The translations under genes and the position numbers were made by a program. A stretch of 20,288 nucleotides of DNA from DASUHT01 sp051955775 (lineage in GTDB: Bacteria; Actinomycetota; Thermoleophilia; Gaiellales; JAICJC01), in the NCBI GenBank assembly GCA_051955775.1, contig JBQCGJ010000408.1, positions 1 to 20,288 on the forward strand, given 5' to 3'. Under the pieces are notes generated by a model. It had not been told where the DNA came from. It searched no databases and saw nothing but the letters and a program-made list of their open reading frames with translations. Each line of letters opens with the position of its first letter. Position 1 is the stretch's first letter. Positions 7,502-14,567 of the stretch are shown in pieces.

Positions 7502-7620
7502 CTGGAGATGGAGCAATTCAGGTACCAGGTACCAGAGCCCGGTCCTTACAAATCAAGATCCTCGTGGGTGCAGCCGACGCTGGAGATTTGTAAAGACCGG
7601 GCTCTGGTACCTGGTACCGG
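7502..7620 (+). repeat. REP-like repeat element 2 with 34-bp near-perfect inverted repeat
   Basis: The head CTGGAGATGGAGCAATTC begins at 7502 and aligns without gaps to the other two copies; 26/29 bases match element 3. The arms 7521-7554 and 7585-7618 are inverted repeats with 33 of 34 bases paired, around a 30-nt loop. Each arm carries two GGTACC units and an AGAGCCCGGTC segment. The element ends two bases before the stop codon of the leftward CDF gene and 80 nt after the htrA-like gene. No ORF or transposase lies inside. Arms this perfect suggest recent acquisition or selection on the structure. Confidence 0.85.
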
Positions 7621-7622
7621 GT

Positions 7623-8972
7623 TTATGTGACTTCCACGATGACGTCGTCGACGCCGTCCAGGCGCTCGCGCACCGCCTCCTCGATCTCGCTGGCCAGCGC
7701 GTGCGCGTCGCGCACAGACGCGTGCGGGTCGCCGGGTACGGAGGTCACGACCAGCAGGCGCTCGCCCTGCCGGTAGACGACGACCTCGCTGCCCTCGCCG
7801 GCCACATCGCGCACCGCCCGCTGCGCCCGCTCGCGCAGGATCGGCTCGTCATCGCTGACGTCGCGGGCCGGCTGCGCGCCCGGCTCCGCGGGTTCCACGT
7901 GCGCGTACACGCGGGCCACGCCAACCTCGTTGCGGATCTCCCGCTTCAGCCTGGTCACGATGGCCGCCGCAGCGCCCATCCTCAGCTGAGCCGGCAGCCG
8001 CACGTGCAGCGTCACAGCCTGGCCCTGCGGCTCGCGCAGCACCGTGATGTTGTGCGCCTCCATCACCCCCGGCACGCGCATGGCGGCCGCCGCCACACGG
8101 TCGGTCGGGTATTCGGCCTCGCTGGCGGCGGGCTCCACGTGCACGGCCACCTGGGCCCGGCCCAGCTCATGCACGACGGCGTCTTCCACCTGGTCCATCA
8201 CCTCGTGGCTCGACTCGACGCCCTGCAGCCGGGGCACCCCGATCACCACCTCGGCGTAGTTCTCGCCTCCGGCCGACCGCACGCGCACCGCGCGCACGTC
8301 GCTGACGCCCGGAACCGAGCGCACGGCCTGCTCCACCCGTCCTGCGCTGCCGGCGGGCGCGCTGTCCATCAGTACGTCGATGTTCACGCGGGCCAGCCGG
8401 CCGGCGGCCGCGAGCACGATCACCGCCACCACGATCGCGGCCACCGAGTCGCCGCCCTGGACTCCCAGCGCGACCAGGGCGAGCCCGATCAGCACGGCCA
8501 GCGTGCCACCGAAGTCCGACGCGAAGTGCAGTGAGTTGGCGAGCAGGGCGGGGCTCTGCAGTCGCCGCCCCACCCGATAGGACGCCGTCGCGCGGCTGGC
8601 ATCGACCGCCAGCACGCCTCCCATCAGCACGAACGCGTACCACGGCGCCTCGACCGGCGACCCTCCCGAGCGCAGGCGCGCGAGCGCCGTCCCGGCGATC
8701 CACAGCGCGACCCCGGCCAGCACGACCGACTCGGCCAGCGCCGCCAGGTGCTGGGCTTTTGCGTGTCCGTACTGGTGCTCCCTGTCCGGCGGCCGCTCGG
8801 CCACGCCCACCGCGTACAGCGTGAGCACGGCGGCCGCCGCATCGACCCCGGAGTGCACGGCCTCGGCCAGGATGCCGAGGCTGTTCGTCGCCAGGCCCAC
8901 CGACAGCTTGGCCACCGCCAGGACGAGCGCCCCCGCGAGCGACGCCAGCGCCGTTCGGCGGGCCGTTGACAT
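7623..8972 (-). CDS. CDF (cation diffusion facilitator) metal exporter with three tandem C-terminal domains
   Basis: The 449-aa member of the cation efflux family probably exports Zn2+ or a similar divalent ion by proton antiport. The membrane domain spans about residues 8-200 with six TM segments. The transport-site residues are His40 and Asp44 in TM2 (HSGVD) and His149 and Asp153 in TM5 (HFASD). A HQYGH loop (66-70) matches the second metal-site loop. Ordinary CDF proteins are about 300 aa with one ferredoxin-like dimerisation domain. Here three such units seem to follow: about 211-288 (VPGVSDVRAVRVR), about 300-375 (VPGVMEAHNITVL), and a more degenerate one at about 385-449. The ATG has no Shine-Dalgarno; TACAAT lies 7 nt upstream, suggesting a leaderless message. 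It is divergent from the response regulator, and repeat element 2 abuts its stop. Confidence 0.93.
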   Translation of the reverse strand: MSTARRTALASLAGALVLAVAKLSVGLATNSLGILAEAVHSGVDAAAAVLTLYAVGVAERPPDREHQYGHAKAQHLAALAESVVLAGVALWIAGTALARLRSGGSPVEAPWYAFVLMGGVLAVDASRATASYRVGRRLQSPALLANSLHFASDFGGTLAVLIGLALVALGVQGGDSVAAIVVAVIVLAAAGRLARVNIDVLMDSAPAGSAGRVEQAVRSVPGVSDVRAVRVRSAGGENYAEVVIGVPRLQGVESSHEVMDQVEDAVVHELGRAQVAVHVEPAASEAEYPTDRVAAAAMRVPGVMEAHNITVLREPQGQAVTLHVRLPAQLRMGAAAAIVTRLKREIRNEVGVARVYAHVEPAEPGAQPARDVSDDEPILRERAQRAVRDVAGEGSEVVVYRQGERLLVVTSVPGDPHASVRDAHALASEIEEAVRERLDGVDDVIVEVT

Positions 8973-8979
8973 GAGGAGT

Positions 8980-8985
8980 ATTGTA
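8980..8985 (-). promoter_or_regulatory. -10 element of CDF gene, leaderless start
   Basis: TACAAT on the minus strand ends 7 nt before the ATG at 8972, putting the expected transcription start at or one base before the A of ATG. The sequence just upstream of ATG (ACTCCTC) is the opposite of a Shine-Dalgarno, which supports leaderless initiation. The -35 is poor. Confidence 0.5.
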
Positions 8986-8996
8986 TGGCCCGTGGT

Positions 8997-9009
8997 GTGA
9001 ACGGCTCAC
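8997..9009. promoter_or_regulatory. imperfect palindrome in divergent CDF/response-regulator spacer
   Basis: GTGAACGGCTCAC is a 13-nt palindrome with one mismatched pair around a central G. It lies in the 58-bp divergent spacer, 22 nt before the NarL-type regulator gene and upstream of the CDF -10. It could be an operator for autoregulation. Support is positional only. Confidence 0.25.
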
Positions 9010-9030
9010 GCTGCGAAAAGGCGGGACGCA

Positions 9031-9702
9031 ATGGGCTCAACGGGCACTCCCGAAGGAACCGGCAAGACTCGGAGCAACGGGCTTGTGCGGTGCATGGTCG
9101 TGGACGACCATGCCGCCGTGCGCGAGGGCGTGAAGATGATCCTGACCCGAGACCGTGAGATCTCGGTGATCGGCGAGAGCGGAAGCGGCGAGTCGGCCAT
9201 CGAGATGGCGGCCAGGCGGCGGCCGGACGTGGTCGTGATGGATGTCCGCATGGAGGGCATGGACGGCTTCGAAGCCACCCGGCGGATCGTCGCCGAGCTC
9301 CCCGACGTCGCAGTCATCCTGTACACCGCGCACGGCGAGCGCGGCCTGCTGGCCGAGGGCCTGGACTGCGGAGCACGCGGATACGTGCTCAAGGATGCAC
9401 CCCCGGACGACATCGTGCGGGCGGTGAAGCGGGTCGCCGAAGGGGGCGCGTACGTCGATCCCACGCTGGCCTCTGAGCTGGTCACGCCGCGGGCCACCGA
9501 GCGTCTGCCCGCGCTGTCCGCGCGGGAACGGGAGATCCTCAGCATGCTGGCCAACGGCATGTCGAACCCCGAGATCGCGGCCAAGCTCTTCATCAGCCCC
9601 GAGACGGTTCGCACTCACGTGCGCAACGCGATGACCAAGCTGGAGGCGGACACGCGCACCCAGGCGGTGGCCCTGGCCCTCCGGTATGCCCTCATCGACT
9701 GA
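9031..9702 (+). CDS. NarL/FixJ-type response regulator with LuxR HTH
   Basis: The 223-aa two-component regulator begins with an N-terminal extension of about 18 residues (Gly/Thr-rich). The receiver domain has the acidic pair Asp25-Asp26 (VVDDH), the phospho-acceptor Asp71 (VVMDVRM), the switch Thr99 (LYTAHG) and Lys121 (VLKDAPP). A short linker leads to a LuxR-type HTH at about 158-210 (LSAREREILSMLANGMSNPEI, then ETVRTHVRNAMTKL). The ATG at 9031 has a weak purine stretch (AAGGCGGG) upstream. Its 3' end overlaps the histidine kinase start by 17 nt, so the two are translated together and are the obvious cognate pair. It would bind DNA as a phosphorylated dimer. Targets are unknown. Confidence 0.95.
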   Translation: MGSTGTPEGTGKTRSNGLVRCMVVDDHAAVREGVKMILTRDREISVIGESGSGESAIEMAARRRPDVVVMDVRMEGMDGFEATRRIVAELPDVAVILYTAHGERGLLAEGLDCGARGYVLKDAPPDDIVRAVKRVAEGGAYVDPTLASELVTPRATERLPALSAREREILSMLANGMSNPEIAAKLFISPETVRTHVRNAMTKLEADTRTQAVALALRYALID

Positions 9703-10348
9703 CGACCGCGACCAGGCCGAGCTGTTCGACCGCATGCTGGCGTCGATGGACGCCGATCGCGCCGCGATCGCGCATCAGCTGCACGACGGGCCGCAGCAGA
9801 CGCTGACGGCCGTGCGGCTGATGGTCAACGCGGCACAGAACGCGATCCGCTCGAACGACCGCGAGCGTACCGAGCAGGTGCTGGCCAAGCTGGACGTGCT
9901 GGCCTCGGAGGCAGCGCAGGAGCTCCGCCGGCTGACGGCAAGGCTGTACCCGGTGGTGATCGCCCGCCAGGGCGGCCTCGTTCCCGCGCTGCAAGCCCTG
10001 GCGCAGAGCACGTCCGACGAGTATGGCGTCGCCGTCACGTTCGACCCACCTGAAGGTGGGTGGGACGGGGAGGACACGCGCGACACCGCGATCTACCAGG
10101 TCGCCCACGAAGCCGCCGTGAACGCCGCGCGGCACGGCAGGCCGCCGGTGGAGATCCGGCTCTCCGCCGGGCCGCACGGTATCGTCATGCAGGTGGACGA
10201 CAGTGGCGGACGGCTGACCGACGGAGAGGGGATCGGCATGCGGGTGATGCGCGACCGGGCGGCGCGCCTCGGCGGCCGGCTGGACATCCGCACCGAGCCC
10301 GGGCTGCTGACGTCCGTGGTGTTGCGGGTGCCGGCGCAGCCACCGTGA
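9686..10348 (+). CDS. soluble NarL-family sensor histidine kinase (HisKA_3 + HATPase), no sensor domain
   Basis: The 220-aa kinase has only the dimerisation/phosphotransfer and ATP-binding parts. The H-box IAHQLHDGPQQTL carries the phospho-acceptor His33. The N-box HEAAVNAARHG has Asn146. The ATP lid is marked by DDSGG (171-175) and GIGMRVM (182-188). There is no TM segment, PAS, GAF or HAMP region, so the signal must reach it through a partner or through the short N-terminus. It overlaps the upstream regulator by 17 nt and the downstream PfkB-type kinase by 4 nt (GTGA), which indicates translational coupling of all three. It resembles the catalytic core of DesK/NarX-type kinases. Cytoplasmic. 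Confidence 0.93.
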   Translation: MPSSTDDRDQAELFDRMLASMDADRAAIAHQLHDGPQQTLTAVRLMVNAAQNAIRSNDRERTEQVLAKLDVLASEAAQELRRLTARLYPVVIARQGGLVPALQALAQSTSDEYGVAVTFDPPEGGWDGEDTRDTAIYQVAHEAAVNAARHGRPPVEIRLSAGPHGIVMQVDDSGGRLTDGEGIGMRVMRDRAARLGGRLDIRTEPGLLTSVVLRVPAQPP

Positions 10349-11136
10349 TCGCCCTGATCGGGCCCGTGACCATCGACGAGGTGCGGCTCCCGGGGCGCGA
10401 TGTGGACGTACGACCGGGCGGGGCGCCGCTGTATGCCCGGCGGGCGCTGCGGGCGGTGGGCGTCGAGCCGGTCGTGATCGTCAAGGGCGAGGGGATGGAC
10501 GCCGACCTGGTGCTCCCGTCCACGGTGCCGGTGCGGTCGGTGCTGATGCACCATGCGGATGGCCTGGAGCAGCGGCTGGACGCGGTGGGGGAGCCCTTCA
10601 CGGCGGAGGAGGTGCGCGGCCCGATGGCCGCGCTGCTGGCGCGCTGCCGGTGGGCGCTGCTGGGCGCCCAGTCCGCCGGCGACTTCCCTCCCGAGACGAT
10701 CCGCGCGCTCGTCGACTCAGGGTTGCGGTTGTGCCTGGACGCCCAGGGCCTGGCCCGCGGTGCGGACGCCGGCCCGGTCGTCCTGCGGCCGTTTCCGGCC
10801 TCGGCGGTGGCCGGCGTCACGGCGCTCAAGCTGAACCGGGCGGAGGCGGAGGCGGTGGGCGACCTCGAGCCGCTGCTGGCAGCGGTCGATGAGCTCCTGA
10901 TCACCGACGGGCCGGAGGGCGCCACCGTGATCACCGGCCAGGGCAGCGTCCGCGCTCGGGGCTCCTCGCACCCATTCGCCGATCCGACCGGCGCCGGCGA
11001 CTCGTTCACGGCGGTGTATGTCCTGGAGCGCGAACGGGGCCGCGACCCGGGGGCCGCGGCCACCCGGGCGGTGGCGGTCGTCGAGGCCCTGTACGGCGAC
11101 GATGCGGCGGTTTACAGCACCGGCGATCCGACGTAA
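10345..11136 (+). CDS. PfkB/ribokinase-family small-molecule kinase
   Basis: The 263-aa protein has the ribokinase fold. An early GGAPLYARRALRAVGV segment (25-40) corresponds to the N-terminal substrate-side motif. The C-terminal PfkB signature DPTGAGDSFTAVYV has the anion-hole glycines and catalytic base Asp219. NRAEAEA and ITDGPEGATV match conserved strands before the ATP site. The start is the GTG at 10345, which overlaps the histidine kinase stop as GTGA; the frame is open further upstream but lies within the kinase gene. At 263 aa it is shorter than typical ribokinases (about 300), and the lid region is compact. The substrate (sugar, nucleoside or other) cannot be read. Its place between a sensor kinase and a receiver protein is unusual. 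The RR2 gene begins 12 nt after its TAA. Confidence 0.88.
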   Translation: MIALIGPVTIDEVRLPGRDVDVRPGGAPLYARRALRAVGVEPVVIVKGEGMDADLVLPSTVPVRSVLMHHADGLEQRLDAVGEPFTAEEVRGPMAALLARCRWALLGAQSAGDFPPETIRALVDSGLRLCLDAQGLARGADAGPVVLRPFPASAVAGVTALKLNRAEAEAVGDLEPLLAAVDELLITDGPEGATVITGQGSVRARGSSHPFADPTGAGDSFTAVYVLERERGRDPGAAATRAVAVVEALYGDDAAVYSTGDPT

Positions 11137-11148
11137 TGTTCGCGGGAC

Positions 11149-11526
11149 GTGGAGGACGGCATCAAGATCCTGATCGCCGAGGACAACTCACTGCTGCGGG
11201 GCGTCCTGCGCGACGCGCTCGAGGAGGCCGGGATGACGGTGGTGGGCGAGGCCTCGGACGGCCAGGAGGCGGTCAGCGTGGCCGAGCGCACCCGTCCCGA
11301 TGTGGTCGTCATGGACATGCGCATGCCCAACGTGGACGGGATCGAGGCCACCGAGCAGATCGCCAGCTCGGAATGGGCGATGCCGGTGGTGGTGCTCTCC
11401 GCGTATGACGAGCCGCAGATGATCGAGGCGGCGCTGGCCGCCGGGGCGTCCAACTGCCTCAAGAAGGGCGTCGGCCTGGACGAGCTGATCGACGCAATCC
11501 GGGCCGCGGAGGCCCGCGCGCGGTGA
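11149..11526 (+). CDS. stand-alone receiver-domain response regulator (CheY-like)
   Basis: The 125-aa product is only a receiver domain: the acidic pair Glu11-Asp12 (IAEDN), the phospho-acceptor Asp56 (VVMDMRMP), the switch Ser84 (VLSAYD), and Lys105 (CLKKG). No HTH or other output domain follows, and the chain ends in a helix (IDAIRAAEARAR). It begins with GTG; TAATGT at 11134-11139 overlaps the upstream stop codon and is a possible extra -10. As the last gene of the RR-kinase-PfkB-RR set it may act as a phosphate sink, an allosteric partner or a phosphorelay step for the same kinase (inference). Confidence 0.92.
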   Translation: MEDGIKILIAEDNSLLRGVLRDALEEAGMTVVGEASDGQEAVSVAERTRPDVVVMDMRMPNVDGIEATEQIASSEWAMPVVVLSAYDEPQMIEAALAAGASNCLKKGVGLDELIDAIRAAEARAR

Positions 11527-11529
11527 GAA

Positions 11530-11557
11530 GGGGCCGCGGCCTGCCGGCCGCGACCCC
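11530..11557. terminator. strong hairpin terminator between convergent receiver and MFS genes
   Basis: GGGGCCGCGGCC (11530-11541) pairs with GGCCGCGACCCC (11546-11557) around a 4-nt loop, with one mismatch in 12 bp. It starts 3 nt after the receiver gene stop and lies 11 nt beyond the MFS gene stop in the other direction. No T-tract. Confidence 0.75.
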
Positions 11558-11568
11558 TGGATAGCTGG

Positions 11569-13029
11569 TCAGTCGCCTGTCTCGAACAGCGGGTCGGACG
11601 GTGTCACCGGCTGGGTGGCCGGCACGTCCTCGTCCTCGTGATGGCTGCGGATGAAGATCGCGGCGACCACCGCTCCCACCAGCGCGATGGCGGCCGAGTA
11701 GCGCAGCGAGTGCCCCAGCGCGTAGATGAACACGTCGCCGGGGCTGTGCCCGGCCCCCCGGGTCGCCGACAGGTGATCGAACAGGGCCGTCAGCGCGGCC
11801 ACGCCGAACACGCCGCCGATCATCCGGGTCATCGACAGCACGCCGGACGCCGCACCCGCCTTGGCGCGGTCGACCGAGCCCATCACCGCCGCCGTCATCG
11901 GCGACATGGTCATGCCCATGCCGATGCCGCCGACCAGGAAGGCGGGCAGCAGCGTCGCGTACCCCGAGGTGTCGGTGATCAGCGACTCCAGGAACAGTGA
12001 CAGCGCGACCAGCGTCATGCCGATGGTGAGCAGCCAGCGCGACCCGTAACGGTCGGACAACCGGCCGGCGATGGGCGCCGTGGCGATGATCAGCAGGGTC
12101 ATGGGCAGGAACCGCACGCCGGTCTCCAGCGCCGACAACCCCATCACCGTCTGCATGTAGATGGTGATGAAGAAGAACGTTGCGAACATCGAGAAGCTGA
12201 CCAGGAAGGCGGTCACGTTGCCCGCATTGAACGTCCGGTCGCGGAAGAACCCGAGGTCCAGCATCGGCTCTCGCTGCCTCCACTGCAACAGGCCGAACGC
12301 TGTCAGGCCGACCGCCGCGACCGCGAACTCGGTCAGCGTGCGGGTGGACGTCCAGCCGTAGTCGTTGGCCTGCACGAGCGCCAGCACCAGCGAGCCCAGC
12401 CCGATGGACAGCGTGGCGATGCCCGGGAAGTCGATCCGCCGCGTGGCGCTCTCGTCACGCGACTCCCGCACGGCGTACAGCGTGACCGGAATCGCCACCA
12501 TGGCCACCGGCACATTGAGGAAGAAGATCCATTCCCAGCCCGCCTTCTCGACCAGCAGGCCGCCCAGCACCGGCCCCATGCCCAGGGCCATGCCCGAGAT
12601 CCCGGCCCACAGCCCGAGGGCGCGGCCGCGCTCGGGGCCCTGGAAGGTGTTGGTGATGATGGACAGCGACCCCGGCATCAGGAACGCCGCACCGGCTCCC
12701 TGCACCCCGCGGAAGAAGATCAGCTCGTTGATCGACTGCGACAGCCCGGCGCCGATGGAGCCCAGCGTGAACACGACGATGCCGCCCAGGAACATGCGCT
12801 TACGGCCGAACACGTCTCCGAGCCGGCCGCCGGTCACCAGCAGCACGCCGAACACCAGCGTGTAGGCGTTGACGGTCCACGAGAGCTCCGAGATCGACGC
12901 GTCGAAGCGGGAGCGGATGGCCGGCAGCGCGATGTTCACGACGGTGTTGTCGAGCATGACCATGAACAGCGCGAAACACATGGCGGCCAGCGTCCACCAC
13001 TTGCGGTTCTGCTCGGTGATCGCGGGCAT
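11569..13029 (-). CDS. DHA2-family MFS multidrug exporter (EmrB/QacA type, 14 TM)
   Basis: The 486-aa proton-driven drug exporter carries motif D1 (LDNTVVNIALPAI, 26-38), the SWTVNAYTL TM2 segment, motif A (GRLGDVFGRKR, 68-78) and a motif C-like GISGMALGMGPVLGG in TM5. There are about 14 hydrophobic segments in all and a hydrophilic acidic tail (HHEDEDVPATQ). The start is the ATG at 13029, whose first base is shared with the last base of the MarR stop codon (TGATG). An upstream extension of the frame runs into marR and is rejected. The MarR-MFS pair is a classic drug-responsive efflux operon, so induction by a MarR ligand is likely. Substrates are unknown. Confidence 0.94.
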   Translation of the reverse strand: MPAITEQNRKWWTLAAMCFALFMVMLDNTVVNIALPAIRSRFDASISELSWTVNAYTLVFGVLLVTGGRLGDVFGRKRMFLGGIVVFTLGSIGAGLSQSINELIFFRGVQGAGAAFLMPGSLSIITNTFQGPERGRALGLWAGISGMALGMGPVLGGLLVEKAGWEWIFFLNVPVAMVAIPVTLYAVRESRDESATRRIDFPGIATLSIGLGSLVLALVQANDYGWTSTRTLTEFAVAAVGLTAFGLLQWRQREPMLDLGFFRDRTFNAGNVTAFLVSFSMFATFFFITIYMQTVMGLSALETGVRFLPMTLLIIATAPIAGRLSDRYGSRWLLTIGMTLVALSLFLESLITDTSGYATLLPAFLVGGIGMGMTMSPMTAAVMGSVDRAKAGAASGVLSMTRMIGGVFGVAALTALFDHLSATRGAGHSPGDVFIYALGHSLRYSAAIALVGAVVAAIFIRSHHEDEDVPATQPVTPSDPLFETGD

Positions 13030-13487
13030 CAGCGGCTCCCCTCGGTCTCGATTGCGTCCTCGACCCGCTGCACGAGCTGCACCAGCTGCTCGAGCTCGCG
13101 GGTCGGCAGCACGGTGAACGTCCGGCCCCAGTAGGTCGTGAACGCGGGCAGCCGCTCCTGCAGCTCGGAGCCCGCCGCGGTCATCTGCACCCACACCACG
13201 CGGCGGTCTTCCTCGTCTCGCACGCGGCGCACGTAGCCGTGCTGCTCCAGCCGGTCGACGACGCCGGTGGCCGTGGAGGCGAGCATGTCGCACTCCCGGC
13301 CCAGATCGCGGCCAGACAGCCTGCCCCCGGCCGCGGCCAGCGTGTGCAGGGCCATGGCCTGCGGCACAGTCAGCCCGACCAGCTCCAGGTCGTGCCGCAC
13401 GGAGCGCTTGGTGTGCTTGGCGATCCGGCCCAGCGCAGCGCCGAGCTCGGCGGCCAGATCGCTCTTGGTCTTCGTTCTCGTTGACAT
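13029..13487 (-). CDS. MarR-family transcriptional regulator
   Basis: The 152-aa winged-helix regulator has the recognition region LTVPQAMALHTLAAAGGRLSGRDLGRECDMLASTATGVVDRL. The wing DEEDRRVVWVQMTAAG matches the MarR D-x-R...LT-x-G pattern. Helices at both ends form the dimer region. The frame is open to 13559, but I chose the ATG at 13487 because it gives a family-typical length and leaves a regulatory spacer with palindromes. It is expected to repress itself and the exporter gene that follows with a 1-nt overlap, and to release DNA on binding a small molecule. Candidate operators lie at 13486-13535. Confidence 0.93.
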   Translation of the reverse strand: MSTRTKTKSDLAAELGAALGRIAKHTKRSVRHDLELVGLTVPQAMALHTLAAAGGRLSGRDLGRECDMLASTATGVVDRLEQHGYVRRVRDEEDRRVVWVQMTAAGSELQERLPAFTTYWGRTFTVLPTRELEQLVQLVQRVEDAIETEGSR

Positions 13488-13535
13488 TGTTCGCGTAACT
13501 CTCTTTCGCCTACAAAAATTTCGTACACGAACAAT
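13486..13535. promoter_or_regulatory. candidate MarR operator pair and promoter
   Basis: ATTGTTCGCGTA (13486-13497) and TACACGAACAAT (13524-13535) are inverted copies with 11 of 12 bases matching. The first covers the marR start codon. The second contains the 12-bp palindrome TTCGTACACGAA (13520-13531). On the minus strand TTGCGC (13559-13554) and TATTGT (13537-13532), 16 nt apart, give a plausible promoter whose start point would fall in the palindrome. This layout fits autorepression. Binding is inferred. Confidence 0.5.
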
Positions 13536-13550
13536 AGCTGAGTACATCGA

Positions 13551-13570
13551 AACGCGCAACTTCCCGCGTT
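13551..13570. terminator. weak hairpin after oxidoreductase gene
   Basis: AACGCG (13551-13556) and CGCGTT (13565-13570) form a 6-bp stem with an 8-nt loop right at the stop codon of the luciferase-like gene on the minus strand. It partly overlaps the candidate marR -35. Terminator function is uncertain. Confidence 0.25.
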
Positions 13571-14505
13571 CAGCTCGAGAAGGCAGCCAGCCGCTCGACC
13601 GCGCGCCGGCACAGCGGGCCGACCATGCGGGGGTCGTCCGAGAACTGGGACGGCTTCATGCAGATCGAGGTGAAGCCCCGCTCCACCTGCTCGCCCACCG
13701 AGTCGAGCGCCTGGTCGAGGTCGGCCACCGAGCCGGGCCCGGCGAACGTGCCACGCGTGCCGCCGACCATCTCCAGATCGGCCATCGACCGGCCGCGGGC
13801 GGCCATCGCGCCGGCCAGCCGCGCCAGATCCTCGTCGCTCGGCCTGCCCAGCGGGTTGAACCCGTGCCCGTACTCCACCAGGCGGGCCAGCAGGCGGGGA
13901 TGCAGCGACTCACCGCCGAACCACAACCGCGGACCTTCCGCCCTGTGGGGCTTCGGCTCCAGGTAGACGTCGTCGAAACGGTAGTGCACGCCGTGCCACG
14001 AGGCGGGAGAGCGGCCCCAAAGCTCGCGCCACGCGCCAAGATGCTCGTCGAGCAGCGCGCCGCGGGCGCCGAACGGCACGCCGAGCGCCGCGTACTCGTC
14101 CCGGTGCCAGCTGACGGTCGGCTGCACGACGAGCCGGCCCTCGCTGAGCAGATCCAGCGTGGCCAGCTCCTTTGCCAGCACCAGCGGATGGCGGAGCGGC
14201 GCGATGATCGCGCTGGCGGCCAGCCGGATGCCCGAGGTGGCCTGCGCCATTGCGGCCAGCAGCACGATCGAGCTGGGCCACGGCATGGCCGGATCCTGAT
14301 TGCCCGGCAGGGCGTACTCGCGCGGGTTCGGCATCAGCCCATTGGCGGCGGCCTGCGGGCCCAGCACCAGGTGCTCCGACAGCATGACGGCATCGGCGCC
14401 GGCGTCCTCGGCCTCCGCCGCCATCCGCACCAGCGCCCGCAGGTCGCGGGGCGAGGTCATCGTCCACATCTCGCTGAGGACGACGATCAGGCGCGGGCCG
14501 GGCAT
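13570..14505 (-). CDS. luciferase-like (LLM) flavin/F420-dependent oxidoreductase
   Basis: The 311-aa TIM-barrel protein belongs to the bacterial luciferase-like family. Visible marks are AEDAGADAVMLSEHLVLG near the N-terminus, TSGIRLAASAIIAPLRHPLVLAKELATLDLLSEGRL (the typical ATLD-SGRL-type block, here LLSEGRL), WHRDEYAALGVPF, and LWFGGESLHPRLLARLVEYGHGF. In actinomycetes many members use coenzyme F420, but the cofactor cannot be fixed from motifs here. The ATG at 14505 has AATACT 6 nt upstream on the minus strand and no Shine-Dalgarno, so it is probably leaderless. It is separated from marR by 82 bp with its own promoter, so it is not clearly part of the efflux operon. Confidence 0.9.
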   Translation of the reverse strand: MPGPRLIVVLSEMWTMTSPRDLRALVRMAAEAEDAGADAVMLSEHLVLGPQAAANGLMPNPREYALPGNQDPAMPWPSSIVLLAAMAQATSGIRLAASAIIAPLRHPLVLAKELATLDLLSEGRLVVQPTVSWHRDEYAALGVPFGARGALLDEHLGAWRELWGRSPASWHGVHYRFDDVYLEPKPHRAEGPRLWFGGESLHPRLLARLVEYGHGFNPLGRPSDEDLARLAGAMAARGRSMADLEMVGGTRGTFAGPGSVADLDQALDSVGEQVERGFTSICMKPSQFSDDPRMVGPLCRRAVERLAAFSS

Positions 14506-14511
14506 GGCCGC

Positions 14512-14517
14512 AGTATT
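14512..14517 (-). promoter_or_regulatory. -10 element of luciferase-like gene, leaderless start
   Basis: AATACT on the minus strand is followed by 6 nt (GCGGCC) and then ATG, so the expected start point is the A of the start codon. Confidence 0.45.
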
Positions 14518-14554
14518 CCGCACCGGCACGCTCAACCTGCGGCGGGCGACCGCC

Positions 14555-14560
14555 GATACA
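14555..14560 (+). promoter_or_regulatory. -10-like element of lipoprotein gene
   Basis: GATACA is followed by 7 nt (CAGCGCC) and then the ATG at 14568, the same geometry as other leaderless candidates in this window. The match is weaker because the hexamer ends in A. Confidence 0.35.
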
Positions 14561-14567
14561 CAGCGCC

